This document shows, piece after piece, positions 1-10,186 of a stretch of DNA of 64,000 bases. Each line of letters opens with the position of its first letter. The first letter of the stretch is position 1. Source of the stretch: Acidobacteriota bacterium. GTDB lineage: Bacteria; Acidobacteriota; Blastocatellia; Pyrinomonadales; Pyrinomonadaceae. The stretch spans positions 2,542,001-2,606,000 of the forward strand of contig CP065000.1 of assembly GCA_016700075.1 (NCBI GenBank), given 5' to 3'. A program made the position numbers and the translations under genes. The notes below the pieces were generated by a model. The model did no database searches, was not told where the DNA came from, and worked only from the letters and a program-made list of their open reading frames with translations.

Positions 1-1
1 G

Positions 2-3000
2 GCTGAGATACAGGCGATCTTCAACGCGGGAGGTTCCGGTAAGTGCAAGGAAGAATGCATACCTCCGCCGCCGCAAATGCGCAATTGGTGGACAGGTGAC
101 GGTGACGCTATTGACATAGTCGGCGGGAACAACGGCGTGATGCAGGGCGGGGCGACGTTCGCTCCCGGTAAGGTCGGCGAAGCGTTCAGCTTTGACGGCA
201 CGGGAAATCAGATCGTCACGCTGGCACCTATTACCCTTGGTACAAAGGTGACCATAGATGCGTGGCTCAGCCCAAGTGTTCTCAGCGGCGGATATTCTGA
301 CAGCAGCATTCCGGGATTGACCCGCAGGACAGCGGTCGGCTCCAACGATGCCTGCAACGACCTGAGCATCGGGCTTTATGGCGGCCAGCTTGGAGTGCTG
401 TTCAAGTCGAATGTACTGCCTGCGGGATGTATCGATGTTCTTCAGTCACCGATCACGGTACAGCCTGATACTTGGTATCACGTGGCGGCGACCATAGACG
501 GCACCAACGTCAAACTCTACGTCAACGGCGCATTGCAGGCGACCGGCACGACCACGGCGAATTATATTCCTAATCAGGACTTTCGCATTGGCGGTGGATT
601 CTGCTGTGTGGCCAGTGGCGAAGCGTTCGGCGGCAAGGTGGACGAGGTCGAGGTCTTTGACCGAGTGCTTGACGAGGCCGAGATCGCTGCTATCTACAAC
701 GCCGGCAGTGCCGGAAAATGCAAGACCTGTGCTGTGCCGCCCGAAACCATGGCGGCTTGGTGGACGGGAAATAACAACACCGTCGATATCATAAACGGCA
801 ATAACGGCACACTCATATCGGGAGCGACGTACGGCCCCGGAATGGTGGGCAATGCATTCCGATTGGACGGGGTCGACGATTATGTACGCGTTCCTGCTTC
901 TGCTTCACTTGACGTGGGTTTGGCCGACGGCTTCTCGGTCGATGCGTGGATATATCCGACCGACGTTTCTATCCACAATCCGATCGTCGAATGGAGCGCT
1001 GATGCCGGAGTGACCAATGGTTACGGTGTTCATTTCTACGCATCTTCGATCTCTAACGGTAACGTGTTTGCGAACATTGTGGATACGACCGGCGGCTATC
1101 ATGTGATCACGACCGGCGGCGGAGTCATCACAAATGGCGCGTGGCAGCATATCGCACTCACTTATAGCAAGACGACCGGGATCGCGAGACTGTACAAGAA
1201 CGGCCAGATCGTGGCATCGGAGGTATTAGGCACATTCGTTCCCGAGACATCGAAGAACGTGTACTTTGGCGGCCGCGTCACAGAGCACTACGGCGATCCG
1301 GGTTATCGTTTCCCGGGTTCGATCGACGAGGTGGAGATATTCGGCCGCGAATTGTCACAAAGCGAGATCCGGTCGATCTACAAAGCGGGCAGTTTAGGCA
1401 AATGCCTGACCGGTCCGGCGCCAACACCCACGCCGACGCCTTCGCCGTCGATAACGATGGTGAAGACGGTTGGAACGACGCCCGGAGTTTGTTCGGCAAC
1501 TACGTCGATCACGGTTCCGGCGGGAACGACCGTTTACTATTGCTACGCGGTCACGAATACCGGAAATGTAGCTCTCGGGCAACATGATCTTAACGACAAC
1601 GTTCTCGGCACCATCTTTTCAGGATTGAATTACAACCTGACGCCGGGAAGCAGTGTCAACACCGTTCAGGCGGGGCTTTCAATACCGTACGTCGCGAATG
1701 TGACAACTGTCAACACAGCCACTTGGCGTGCCTATAATGCAGGCGGTGCGGATGTCTCATTCCAGGCAGAAGCAACCGTGAACGTTACCCAACCGACACC
1801 GACGCCCACGCCGACGCCGACGCCGTCGCCCACGCCGACGCCGTCGCCCACGCCGACGCCGTCGCCAACACCCACGCCGAGCCCGACTCCGACACCTGCA
1901 TCAGCAACGATACAGTTCGTAACGAACGCCTATACCGGCGTCGAGACAATGACTGCTGTTATAGAGCTGTCGCGAACGGGCGATGTTTCCAGTTCAGCGA
2001 GTGTCGTGATCAATTCGGCTAACGGCACTGCAAATGTCGGAGCCGCATGCGGGCCGCTCGGGGTCGATGCGCAGAACATCTCCGGAACGGTCGTCAACTT
2101 TGTTGCTAATCAAACGACCGCGGCGGTAACAATGAGCATCTGCGGCGACATAATTGCCGAGAACACCGAGACCGTTCTGCTTTCACTGGCGTCGCCCGTG
2201 AATGCAAGCATCGGCAAACCCGGAAATGCCGTTCTTTCGATCATCGATACTGCGAACCAGTTCCGGAACATGCAGTGCATCGATCTGTTCGAGAATACAT
2301 TCGGTACGCTTTATCCGTCGCAGATCCTGGTTTCCGGTGCGACCTCGAACCTATTCAGGGTGCGTGTGACGCTGTATGACTATTGGTCGAATTCGCCTGA
2401 CAATGTGGACGTTCTGTTGGTCGGGCCGAATGGTGCCAAATACATATTAATGGCCGACGCCGGCGGACTCGTACCGATCCCGGCATCCAACACCAGAACG
2501 CTGACATTCACAGATTCAGCTCCCCAGGTCATAGCTGACAATGCTGCACCGGCAACGGGGGCATATCAGCCGACGAACTGGGAGACGCCGGTTTCGACAT
2601 TTCCGGTGCCCGCACCTCCGGCGCCGTATGTCGAGCCGGGTTCGACCGTTGCGAGACCTGTTGGCCAGACGATGTTCGGCAATTTTGCCGGAATCAATGC
2701 CAACGGCATTTGGAGCCTGTACGTCCGCGACGACGGCAATTTCCCGAGGCCTGAGGTCCAGAGCGGAGCGATCTGCGGCTGGGGCATCGAACTGCTGCCG
2801 ATTACTTCGGTCGGGGTCGATGTCGCTGGTCGAGTGGTCACGGCCGACGGCCGCGGCATAAGAAATGCCGTTGTCGAGATGACCGATCCGCACGGAATAA
2901 ACCGTTCTGTCGTTACGTCGTCCTTTGGATACTACAGATTTGAAGGCGTGATGGTGGGGAATTCCTATGTAATGGGAGTTCGGTCAAGGCAATACAGATT

Positions 3001-3064
3001 CGTGCCCCGTGCCGTAACGGTGCTCGATACATTGAATGATGTCGATTTCGTCGGGCTCGAATGA
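2..3064 (+). CDS. LamG/Calx-beta multidomain secreted surface protein (5'-truncated)
   Basis: The reading frame is open from base 2 with no start, so the N-terminus lies outside the window. The first codons already match the tail of a LamG module (AEIQAIFNAG...GKC), which recurs later as SEIRSIYKAGSLGKC. Counting from base 2, two LamG/concanavalin-like domains cover about residues 25-245 and 250-465. They are followed by a Pro-Thr linker, a DUF11-like beta-sandwich (485-595), a long Pro-Thr linker, a Calx-beta domain (636-753), a proprotein-convertase P-domain-like segment (about 757-935) and a carboxypeptidase-regulatory-like domain (938-1020). This is a secreted adhesion or surface protein by architecture; substrate unknown. 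The last 84 residues closely match the end of the next gene (58 of 84 identical). A strong terminator follows. Confidence 0.85.
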   Translation, partial: AEIQAIFNAGGSGKCKEECIPPPPQMRNWWTGDGDAIDIVGGNNGVMQGGATFAPGKVGEAFSFDGTGNQIVTLAPITLGTKVTIDAWLSPSVLSGGYSDSSIPGLTRRTAVGSNDACNDLSIGLYGGQLGVLFKSNVLPAGCIDVLQSPITVQPDTWYHVAATIDGTNVKLYVNGALQATGTTTANYIPNQDFRIGGGFCCVASGEAFGGKVDEVEVFDRVLDEAEIAAIYNAGSAGKCKTCAVPPETMAAWWTGNNNTVDIINGNNGTLISGATYGPGMVGNAFRLDGVDDYVRVPASASLDVGLADGFSVDAWIYPTDVSIHNPIVEWSADAGVTNGYGVHFYASSISNGNVFANIVDTTGGYHVITTGGGVITNGAWQHIALTYSKTTGIARLYKNGQIVASEVLGTFVPETSKNVYFGGRVTEHYGDPGYRFPGSIDEVEIFGRELSQSEIRSIYKAGSLGKCLTGPAPTPTPTPSPSITMVKTVGTTPGVCSATTSITVPAGTTVYYCYAVTNTGNVALGQHDLNDNVLGTIFSGLNYNLTPGSSVNTVQAGLSIPYVANVTTVNTATWRAYNAGGADVSFQAEATVNVTQPTPTPTPTPTPSPTPTPSPTPTPSPTPTPSPTPTPASATIQFVTNAYTGVETMTAVIELSRTGDVSSSASVVINSANGTANVGAACGPLGVDAQNISGTVVNFVANQTTAAVTMSICGDIIAENTETVLLSLASPVNASIGKPGNAVLSIIDTANQFRNMQCIDLFENTFGTLYPSQILVSGATSNLFRVRVTLYDYWSNSPDNVDVLLVGPNGAKYILMADAGGLVPIPASNTRTLTFTDSAPQVIADNAAPATGAYQPTNWETPVSTFPVPAPPAPYVEPGSTVARPVGQTMFGNFAGINANGIWSLYVRDDGNFPRPEVQSGAICGWGIELLPITSVGVDVAGRVVTADGRGIRNAVVEMTDPHGINRSVVTSSFGYYRFEGVMVGNSYVMGVRSRQYRFVPRAVTVLDTLNDVDFVGLE
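1787..1905 (+). repeat. Pro-Thr/Pro-Ser linker microsatellite
   Basis: In-frame low-complexity tract encoding alternating Pro-Thr and Pro-Ser. An 18-bp unit of the form acgccgacgccgtcgccc occurs about three times in tandem. It separates the DUF11-like and Calx-beta domains. Similar linkers in the next gene lie at about 6857-6972, 7540-7650, 8189-8290 and 8995-9055. Such tracts can change length by replication slippage without breaking the frame. Confidence 0.85.
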
Positions 3065-3087
3065 CCCCGATACGGCATCCGTTTTTC

Positions 3088-3119
3088 GGCGGCCCGCTAT
3101 CCGGCAGGCCGCCTTTTTT
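3088..3119 (+). terminator. Rho-independent terminator
   Basis: A perfect 7-bp stem, GGCGGCC (3088-3094) with GGCCGCC (3107-3113), is followed by six T. It lies 24 nt after the stop codon of the LamG gene. Confidence 0.85.
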
Positions 3120-3209
3120 CGTCAAATATGGCGCTCGATCGTCGCCTCGCACCTGAATTGGACGAAGAAACTTTTATTCCCGCAAATCCATTATTGCCTT
3201 AAGTTTGGA

Positions 3210-3238
3210 TTGACATCGAAAATTTATCGGCATATACT
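3210..3238 (+). promoter_or_regulatory. Sigma-70-type promoter of the M36 peptidase gene
   Basis: A consensus TTGACA at 3210-3215 is separated by exactly 17 nt from TATACT at 3233-3238. The predicted transcript start near 3245 leaves a leader of about 245 nt before the ATG at 3490. The gap 3120-3489 holds no convincing gene; this promoter, the long leader and the ribosome-binding site GGAGGG (3477-3482) are all I can see in it. Confidence 0.75.
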
Positions 3239-3489
3239 TCGACCGTATTTCCAAATACAGCGATCATTGTTTGAGAGTTTTTTTCGGTCGGACGCGATTT
3301 GACGCGGACGCCATAGGGATCGACGAAGTGCTTCAGTCTTCATCTGCAAAGCAATTCGCATGCGTGCGAACTATCAATGAGGAACGCTATTATTCCGCTC
3401 TCTCGGATCAAAGGATTTCTTTGAGTTACGGGCTCTGTGTCCGCAGCTCTGCATTTTCGGTCAACTGACAACTTTTGGAGGGTATTATT

Positions 3490-6400
3490 ATGTTTCGACG
3501 TACAGACTCAGGATCGCGTGTCGGCGCGCTTGTCTGTCTTTTTGTATTAGCACTGATCACGGCGATCATCGCCGTTCCGTATCAGTACAGGTCAAGTGCC
3601 GCTGCGGGCTCTGATACGCCGCGCAATGGCAATGACGTGGGCGGCCTCATCAGGAGGACCGTCAGCGAGGATGAGGGCATCCCCAAAATGTGGGATATCC
3701 GCGAAGAAAAAGGCGATCAGGCCGCTGAGGCTCTCCGCTATTTCCGTCAACGCACCGGCAAGGACGCCGCAGCGGTGGCGGATATTCGAGCGGATTTCGT
3801 CCGCGGCGAGGAAGAGCTGAAACAGCGCGTTCCCAATGCCAAGGTCGAATACAACCTCGACATCCAGATTCCCGAGGTCATCACGCCCGACGTTTGGGCT
3901 CAGAGGATCGAATGGCTTTCTCAGCCGACCTCCAAGAATCGAGCAGAAGCTCTCCGTGATTTTGTCAGACAGAACCAAAACCTTGTCGGCCTTGAGGCCG
4001 CACGCATCGACGAACTGAAGGTCGCTGCGGACTACACCAATCCCGATGGAAACCTCTCTTACGCTCACCTCGAACAGGAAATTTACGGCGTGCCCGTTTT
4101 CCGCGGTGAGGTAAAGGCGGGCTTTACCCGCGACGGACGCATTATCCGCGTCATCAACAACCTCGCCCCCGGCGTTGACTACAGTGCGATCTCCGGCGAT
4201 TTCGGGAACCCTGACCTAGCCGTCAGAAAGGCCGCTCAGCACATTCGCCATAATCCGGAAGGCGGACGATTTGTACGTAATTCCGCTGAATCGACCGACA
4301 ATACTGTCGTTTACGGAACCGGCGACTGGGCGACGACCGCTGAGAGGATCTATTTCCCGACCGAGCCCGGCGTTATCGTCCCGGCATGGCGTGTCCTGAT
4401 CTGGCAGCCGGTCAATGCTTATTATGTGATCGTAGATGCTGAAAAGCAGACGGTCCTGTGGCATAAGAATATCACCGACGACCAGACGCAGGCAGCAACT
4501 TATCAGGTTTACAGGAATCCTAACGCATACATCAATGTGGCTGACCACGCAGCACCGCTGTCACCCGGACCGATGGATCCGGGCCTCGGTACGCAGGGCG
4601 CTTTGCTTACGCGTAACAGCGTAACCCTCATCGGTAACGAAGGCCCGTTCTCTGCCAATAATCTTGGCTGGATCACGGACGGCCAGAACGTCACCGACGG
4701 TAACTTTAACGAAGCCGGTATTGACCGTGTTGCACCGAACGGCGTAGATGCTCCTCAGGCCGGTGACACAGGCTGTCCCGGCGCAGGATGCCGCGTCTTC
4801 ACATCCACATGGAACCCTCCGCCGGGAAATCCGGCACCGGGTGATGATCCGCTGACCGCGCAGGCTCAACGCGGTGCCGTCATTCAGATGTTCTACATCA
4901 TGAACTGGTACCAGTCAGAGCTTTATGCTCGCGGATTTACCGAAGCTGCACGCAACTTCCAGAACGACAACTTTGGTCGTGGCGGCCTCGCAAACGATCG
5001 CGTTTCATCAGAGGGCCAGGATTCCAGCGGTACCAACAACGCTAACTTCTCAACTCCGGCTGACGGCAGCCGCGGACGTATGCAGATGTTCCTCTGGACC
5101 GGTCCGAATCCCGACCGCGACGGTACGGCAGACGCAGATATCGTTATCCACGAAGTTTCGCACGGCCTTTCGAACCGTCTGCACAACAACGGCAGCGGCC
5201 TGGGCAACCAGGGCGGCATGATGGGCGAAGGCTGGGGCGACTGGTATGCACACACTATGCTTGCCGAGCCGACCGACGACCCGATGGGCGTTTACGGCCT
5301 TGGCGGCTATTCTCTTTTGAACCTCGGTGCCGGCTTTACTGCCAACCACTATTACGGTATCCGCCGCTTCCCGACGGCCATCATGGCATCGACCGGCGGC
5401 CCGAACAATCGTCCGCATAACCCGCTGACATTCGGCCATATCAACACGGGTTGTGACACCACACTCGGCACAACCACCACGGCAGTTTCCAGTGCGTATC
5501 CGCGTAGCCCGGTCATTGCGACCTCGGGCAACTGCTCACAGGTGCACAATGCCGGTGAGATCTGGAAATCAGCCCTCTGGGAAGTCCGTCATCTGTTCAT
5601 CCAACGCAAAGGATTTGCCGTTGGTACACGCGACGTACTTCAGGTCGTCACGGACGGTATGAAACTCGCGCCGACTAACCCGAACATGCTGCAGGAACGC
5701 GATGCGATAATCTTAGCGGCTTCGAATCTATCGGCGGGTCCTGATTCCCCTGCCGACGCGCTCGACGTCCGCGAAGGTTTCCGCATCCGCGGATTTGGAT
5801 ATTCTGCAAGCGTTCAGTCATCGACGGCGGTCACGGAAGCTTTTGACTCGCCCCAGGTCTCGGCTGGCGGCCCGCCGGTCGTTACGTCCGGCAACGCCAT
5901 CATCGAGCCGAACGAGTGCAATACCATCAACATTCCGCTCTCGAACAATTCGGGCGAGTTAGCATCGGGTATCACGGCCGTCCTTTCGACGACGACGCCT
6001 GGCGTTACCATCTCGCAGCCGAATTCAGCATATCCGAACATTCCTGCGGGCGGCGGTCCTATAAATAACACGACACCGTTCCAGGTATCGACGGATAACA
6101 CGGTTGCCTGCTTTACGAACATCGCATTGACGCTGACCGTGACCTATACGGGCGGCGGCGGCGGTTCGCCGGCAGCTTTCAACTATTCGATCCCTGTCGG
6201 CGTAGCCGGCGATGCGTATACCTTTAGCGGCACGACGGCAAGCCCGATCCCGGCAGGCGGAACGCTCGTCGCGGGCAGCCAGGCAGACGATGCCGCTGTT
6301 ACCATTCCGCTGCCGACAGGCTGGACCTCGTCGGTGTACGGCACGACCGTAACTTCGTTGAGTGCTTCGACCAACGGCATAATTCAGGTCAATGGAACTG

Positions 6401-9400
6401 CACCCACGGCATTTACGAATACGGCATTGCCCCACACCTCAGCACCTACCGGGCCGCGTCTCTTCCCCTTCTGGGATGACTTGAATTCGGCCACTACTCG
6501 TATCCCGAACGGCGGTATTTTTGTAAATACCATCGGCTCGGCACCCAATCGCCAGCTCGTTATCGAGTGGAGAACGCAGCACTTCGCTAATGTCGCGGCG
6601 GACGGCATCACGCTGAATTTCGCAGCGATCCTTAATGAAGGCTCGTCAGCATTCTCCTATGTATATACGTTGGTGACCGCTTCGGCCGCGACGGCCAATG
6701 GTGCTTCTGCAACGGTCGGCGTACAAGCGACGAACAGCGGAACCCAGTTCACGCAGCACTCCTTTAATCAGGCGGTCATTTTGCCGGGGGTGCAGTTGAA
6801 TGCGACACTTCCTGCCGGCCAGTGTACGCCGGGACCGGGCGGCTGCGGAGCAGGCCCGTCACCGACGCCTTCACCGAGCCCGAGCCCCTCACCGACACCG
6901 ACTCCTTCACCGAGTCCGTCAGTGAGCCCGACACCGTCACCGAGCCCGACAGCATCGCCGTCACCGTCGCCCGGATGCACACCGCTTACCGAGCAGTTTG
7001 ACGACATCACAACGTTGCCCGGAGCGGGTTGGTCGCTGCAGAACCTTAGTACGCCTGCCGTTGGCACGACGAACTGGTTCCAGGGCAACTCTGCCGTATT
7101 CCCGTCGCAGACAGGTGCACCGAACGGCTACGTTGGGGCTAACTTCAACAACGTAGCATCGCCGTCGGGCACTATCAGCAACTGGATGATGACGCCAGTC
7201 GTGACGCTGTCGAACGGACAGACGATGTCGTTCTGGACAAGGACAGTGACGACACCTGCCTTTGCGGATCGTCTGCAGGTTCGATTGAGCACGGCGGGAG
7301 CCAGTACGAATGCTGCTGACTTCACTGAACTGTTGCTGGATATCAACCCCACCTATCTTTTGACAGGACCGGGAAGCTATCCGAACGTATGGACGCAGTA
7401 CACTGTGACGGTATCCGGCCTTGGCGGCCCGGCAACGGGACGCTTTGCATTCCGATACTTCGTCGAGAACGGCGGTCCGTCAGGAGCCAATTCTGACTAC
7501 GTCGGCATCGACACGGTGGAAATAGGCTGTCCGACAGGCCCGACACCGACGCCAAGCCCGGGCGTAACGCCGACACCGACACCGACGCCGACGCCGACGC
7601 CGACACCGACGCCAACGCCTTCACCGTCGCCTTCACCGAGCCCGACACCGGGACCGGGATGCGATCTGGTGTTCAGCTATGAGAACGCAGCGGGTGTTGC
7701 GATACCTGACAACAACCCTGCAGGTGTTTCGGTTACAGTACCGGTTGCCGGTGCACCGAACATCGCGGATATGAACTTCCGCTTTGACGGAACATTCTCA
7801 GGAACGGTCAATGATCCCAACGTGGGTGTCGCCCACTCATGGGTCGGCGACCTGATCGTGAACGTACAATCACCGAGCGGAACGACGGTAGCGGTCTTTG
7901 ACCGTCCGGGCGTGCCTACGCCGTCAACGGTGGGCTGCAACAACAACAACCTTGCGGCGATACTGCTTGATGACGACGGCGGCTTCCCGCCGGTCGAGAA
8001 CGGCTGCGACATCGCGGGCGGAACGGCAGCAGGCTTCCCTGCAGGCAACTATTCGCCGAACAATCCTCTGAGTGCGTTCGACGGACAGGATCCGAACGGC
8101 AACTGGACCATTACGTTCAGTGACAACGCCGGAGCAGACACGGGCCGCATACACCGCTTCTCGCTGGTGTTCCAGGGCAATTGCCCGACCCCGACACCGT
8201 CGGTAACACCGACGCCGGGCGTAACGCCGACGCCTACACCGACGCCTTCGCCGACGCCGACCCCGTCGCCGTCACCGAGCCCGACACCGGGAACGTGTAC
8301 GTTCAGCAACGGCGGATTGAATCCGCAGCCGCTGACGAAGAGCGGAGTTGCGGCACCTACAGGCTCGTTCTGGAGCGAGGTGCAGAACGACACGGGCAAC
8401 ACGGCCGAAGCGAACACATCGGCCGGATTCTCGGGCGGCGTGACAACGACGACGACGTTCCGTCTTGCTGACGACTTTACGATCAGCACGACATGTCAGC
8501 TGCAGACCGTAGATACGTATGCGTATCAGACGGGCGGCCCGACAACGTCGCCGTTCACGGCAGCTACGCTGAGGATCTGGAACGGCCCGCCGAATGCAGG
8601 CGGAACGGTGATCTTCGGAGATACGACGACGAACCGTTTGATCGGCTCAGTGGATACAGGGTTCTTCCGTATCTTCAATACGGTGGCACCGCCTCCGGGA
8701 TCGGCACCGGGAACGACCCGCCGCATCTGGAGGAACACACTCAGCATCAATACGACACTGCCTCCGGGCACGTATTGGCTGGATTGGAGCACGAGCATCA
8801 CTGCACTCGGAGCACACTTCGCACCTTCGAAGACCATCGAAGGATCGAGAGGAGCACCGGGCGACAACGCACTGCAGTTCTCGAGTACTACGAACACCTG
8901 GACGGCCGCTATCGACACGGGTAATCCGGCATCGGCACCTGACGTTCCTCAGGACTTCCCGTTCGATGTGGTCGGTATCGACATAGGCGGCGGACCGTCG
9001 CCGACGCCGTCACCTTCACCGAGCCCGTCGCCGAGCCCGTCACCGGGACCGGGACCGTGCGATCAGAACTTCGACACTCTCACCGCACCGGCACTGCCTG
9101 CAGGCTGGACAGCGGCGACGACGACCGGAGTTTTGGCACCGTGGGTGACGACGACGAACAATCCTGACACGCCGCTCAACGCAGCGTTCGCGGGATCTGT
9201 CCCGTCGGTCAGTAACACTGAGCTTGTCTCGCCGGCGTTCATCGTCGCAGCAGGCGGTTCACAGTTGACGTTCCGCAACGCGTTTAACCTCGAGGCGGGA
9301 ACGGCCCCGACCGGCTTTGACGGTATGGTGCTCGAGATCTCGATCAACGGCGGTCCGTTCGCGGATATCATCACCGCAGGCGGCAGTTGGGTGACGGGCG

Positions 9401-9903
9401 GCTACAACCGCACGATATCCGCAGGATTCGGCAGCCCGATCGCGGGACGCGAAGCATGGAGCGGCCTCTCGGGCGGCACCACGGCGGCACCGGCCTACAT
9501 CACTACGACGGTCAATCTGCCGGCTACGGCAAATGGCCAGATCGTGAGGATGAAGTGGCGCGTGGCTACCGATTCTAGTGTGGTCGCGGCGGGTACACCG
9601 GGAGCATGGGTCGATACCATTTCCGGTATCTCGTGTACCGCAACGTCAGCGGGTGTTGACGTATCGGGACGTGTCCTGACGTCAGACGGCCGCGGACTTC
9701 GCAACGCGACGGTCACGATGACGGACGCGAACGGAGTGGTACGCACGGCGACGACCTCGTCGTTCGGCTTCTACCGGTTCGAGGGCGTCACGGTGGGCGA
9801 GAGCTATGTGATGGGCGTCAGCTCACGCAGCTACCGCTTCACGCCGCGTGTCGTTCAGGTGTTCGATACCCTAACCGATATCGACTTCATCGGACTTGAG
9901 TAG
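3490..9903 (+). CDS. Secreted M36 (fungalysin-type) metallopeptidase with multiple C-terminal modules
   Basis: A 2137-residue protein. I chose the ATG at 3490 because GGAGGG lies 7 nt upstream; a TTG at 3475 would precede the ribosome-binding site. An N-terminal hydrophobic signal segment leads into an FTP-like propeptide. The M36 catalytic domain carries the zinc motif HEVSH at residues 554-558 and the third ligand region GEGWGD with Glu580. Downstream, Pro-Thr/Pro-Ser linkers separate beta-sandwich modules: two choice-of-anchor-J or cleaved-adhesin-like domains (nt 6979-7530 and 9061-9640), a P-domain (7660-8185) and another sandwich (8299-8985). The protein ends in the carboxypeptidase-regulatory domain shared with the preceding gene. 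It is probably an extracellular or surface-held protease; substrate unknown. Promoter and terminator flank it, so it looks monocistronic. Confidence 0.9.
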   Translation: MFRRTDSGSRVGALVCLFVLALITAIIAVPYQYRSSAAAGSDTPRNGNDVGGLIRRTVSEDEGIPKMWDIREEKGDQAAEALRYFRQRTGKDAAAVADIRADFVRGEEELKQRVPNAKVEYNLDIQIPEVITPDVWAQRIEWLSQPTSKNRAEALRDFVRQNQNLVGLEAARIDELKVAADYTNPDGNLSYAHLEQEIYGVPVFRGEVKAGFTRDGRIIRVINNLAPGVDYSAISGDFGNPDLAVRKAAQHIRHNPEGGRFVRNSAESTDNTVVYGTGDWATTAERIYFPTEPGVIVPAWRVLIWQPVNAYYVIVDAEKQTVLWHKNITDDQTQAATYQVYRNPNAYINVADHAAPLSPGPMDPGLGTQGALLTRNSVTLIGNEGPFSANNLGWITDGQNVTDGNFNEAGIDRVAPNGVDAPQAGDTGCPGAGCRVFTSTWNPPPGNPAPGDDPLTAQAQRGAVIQMFYIMNWYQSELYARGFTEAARNFQNDNFGRGGLANDRVSSEGQDSSGTNNANFSTPADGSRGRMQMFLWTGPNPDRDGTADADIVIHEVSHGLSNRLHNNGSGLGNQGGMMGEGWGDWYAHTMLAEPTDDPMGVYGLGGYSLLNLGAGFTANHYYGIRRFPTAIMASTGGPNNRPHNPLTFGHINTGCDTTLGTTTTAVSSAYPRSPVIATSGNCSQVHNAGEIWKSALWEVRHLFIQRKGFAVGTRDVLQVVTDGMKLAPTNPNMLQERDAIILAASNLSAGPDSPADALDVREGFRIRGFGYSASVQSSTAVTEAFDSPQVSAGGPPVVTSGNAIIEPNECNTINIPLSNNSGELASGITAVLSTTTPGVTISQPNSAYPNIPAGGGPINNTTPFQVSTDNTVACFTNIALTLTVTYTGGGGGSPAAFNYSIPVGVAGDAYTFSGTTASPIPAGGTLVAGSQADDAAVTIPLPTGWTSSVYGTTVTSLSASTNGIIQVNGTAPTAFTNTALPHTSAPTGPRLFPFWDDLNSATTRIPNGGIFVNTIGSAPNRQLVIEWRTQHFANVAADGITLNFAAILNEGSSAFSYVYTLVTASAATANGASATVGVQATNSGTQFTQHSFNQAVILPGVQLNATLPAGQCTPGPGGCGAGPSPTPSPSPSPSPTPTPSPSPSVSPTPSPSPTASPSPSPGCTPLTEQFDDITTLPGAGWSLQNLSTPAVGTTNWFQGNSAVFPSQTGAPNGYVGANFNNVASPSGTISNWMMTPVVTLSNGQTMSFWTRTVTTPAFADRLQVRLSTAGASTNAADFTELLLDINPTYLLTGPGSYPNVWTQYTVTVSGLGGPATGRFAFRYFVENGGPSGANSDYVGIDTVEIGCPTGPTPTPSPGVTPTPTPTPTPTPTPTPTPSPSPSPSPTPGPGCDLVFSYENAAGVAIPDNNPAGVSVTVPVAGAPNIADMNFRFDGTFSGTVNDPNVGVAHSWVGDLIVNVQSPSGTTVAVFDRPGVPTPSTVGCNNNNLAAILLDDDGGFPPVENGCDIAGGTAAGFPAGNYSPNNPLSAFDGQDPNGNWTITFSDNAGADTGRIHRFSLVFQGNCPTPTPSVTPTPGVTPTPTPTPSPTPTPSPSPSPTPGTCTFSNGGLNPQPLTKSGVAAPTGSFWSEVQNDTGNTAEANTSAGFSGGVTTTTTFRLADDFTISTTCQLQTVDTYAYQTGGPTTSPFTAATLRIWNGPPNAGGTVIFGDTTTNRLIGSVDTGFFRIFNTVAPPPGSAPGTTRRIWRNTLSINTTLPPGTYWLDWSTSITALGAHFAPSKTIEGSRGAPGDNALQFSSTTNTWTAAIDTGNPASAPDVPQDFPFDVVGIDIGGGPSPTPSPSPSPSPSPSPGPGPCDQNFDTLTAPALPAGWTAATTTGVLAPWVTTTNNPDTPLNAAFAGSVPSVSNTELVSPAFIVAAGGSQLTFRNAFNLEAGTAPTGFDGMVLEISINGGPFADIITAGGSWVTGGYNRTISAGFGSPIAGREAWSGLSGGTTAAPAYITTTVNLPATANGQIVRMKWRVATDSSVVAAGTPGAWVDTISGISCTATSAGVDVSGRVLTSDGRGLRNATVTMTDANGVVRTATTSSFGFYRFEGVTVGESYVMGVSSRSYRFTPRVVQVFDTLTDIDFIGLE
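7540..7650 (+). repeat. Pro-Thr linker repeat within the M36 peptidase
   Basis: A run of ccgacacc/ccgacgcc-type hexamers encodes an alternating Pro-Thr linker with Pro-Ser ends, between a jelly-roll domain and the P-domain. It is the longest of four such tracts in this gene. Confidence 0.8.
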
Positions 9904-9948
9904 TTTCTCATCTACAAAGAGGAACCACTGAGATCCTTAGCAAACTCC

Positions 9949-9978
9949 GGCGGCCCCGAAAAGGGGCCGCCTTTTTTT
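9949..9978 (+). terminator. Rho-independent terminator
   Basis: A perfect 9-bp stem, GGCGGCCCC (9949-9957) with GGGGCCGCC (9963-9971), has a 5-nt GAAAA loop and is followed by seven T. It ends the M36 peptidase transcript. The remaining ~200 bases up to mreB contain no gene and no promoter I can name with confidence. Confidence 0.9.
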
Positions 9979-10186
9979 GCCCATCTGTCACTAAAAGCAT
10001 CTTTTTATGCAAAAATCGGCTTTTCACTAGAAATCAAAGCGTTAATAGGTGTAATCTAATAAGTTAGACATTTTGAGCGACGGACGCCCCCTCCAAACGC
10101 ACTGATCATGCACCCGGCCGGGGCGGCGAACACACCGTTTAACATTGTTCTAAGTAGTAGAGTTATAGGATCTTTGGTTTTACATA

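Noticed and set aside
1787..1905. The Pro-Thr repeat tracts as a CRISPR array
   Set aside because: The repeats are short, contiguous, in frame and without unique spacers. No CRISPR array or cas gene was found in the window.
3271..3468. A 65-codon frame in the M36 peptidase leader
   Set aside because: It has no ribosome-binding site or recognisable sequence. A leader peptide role cannot be supported.
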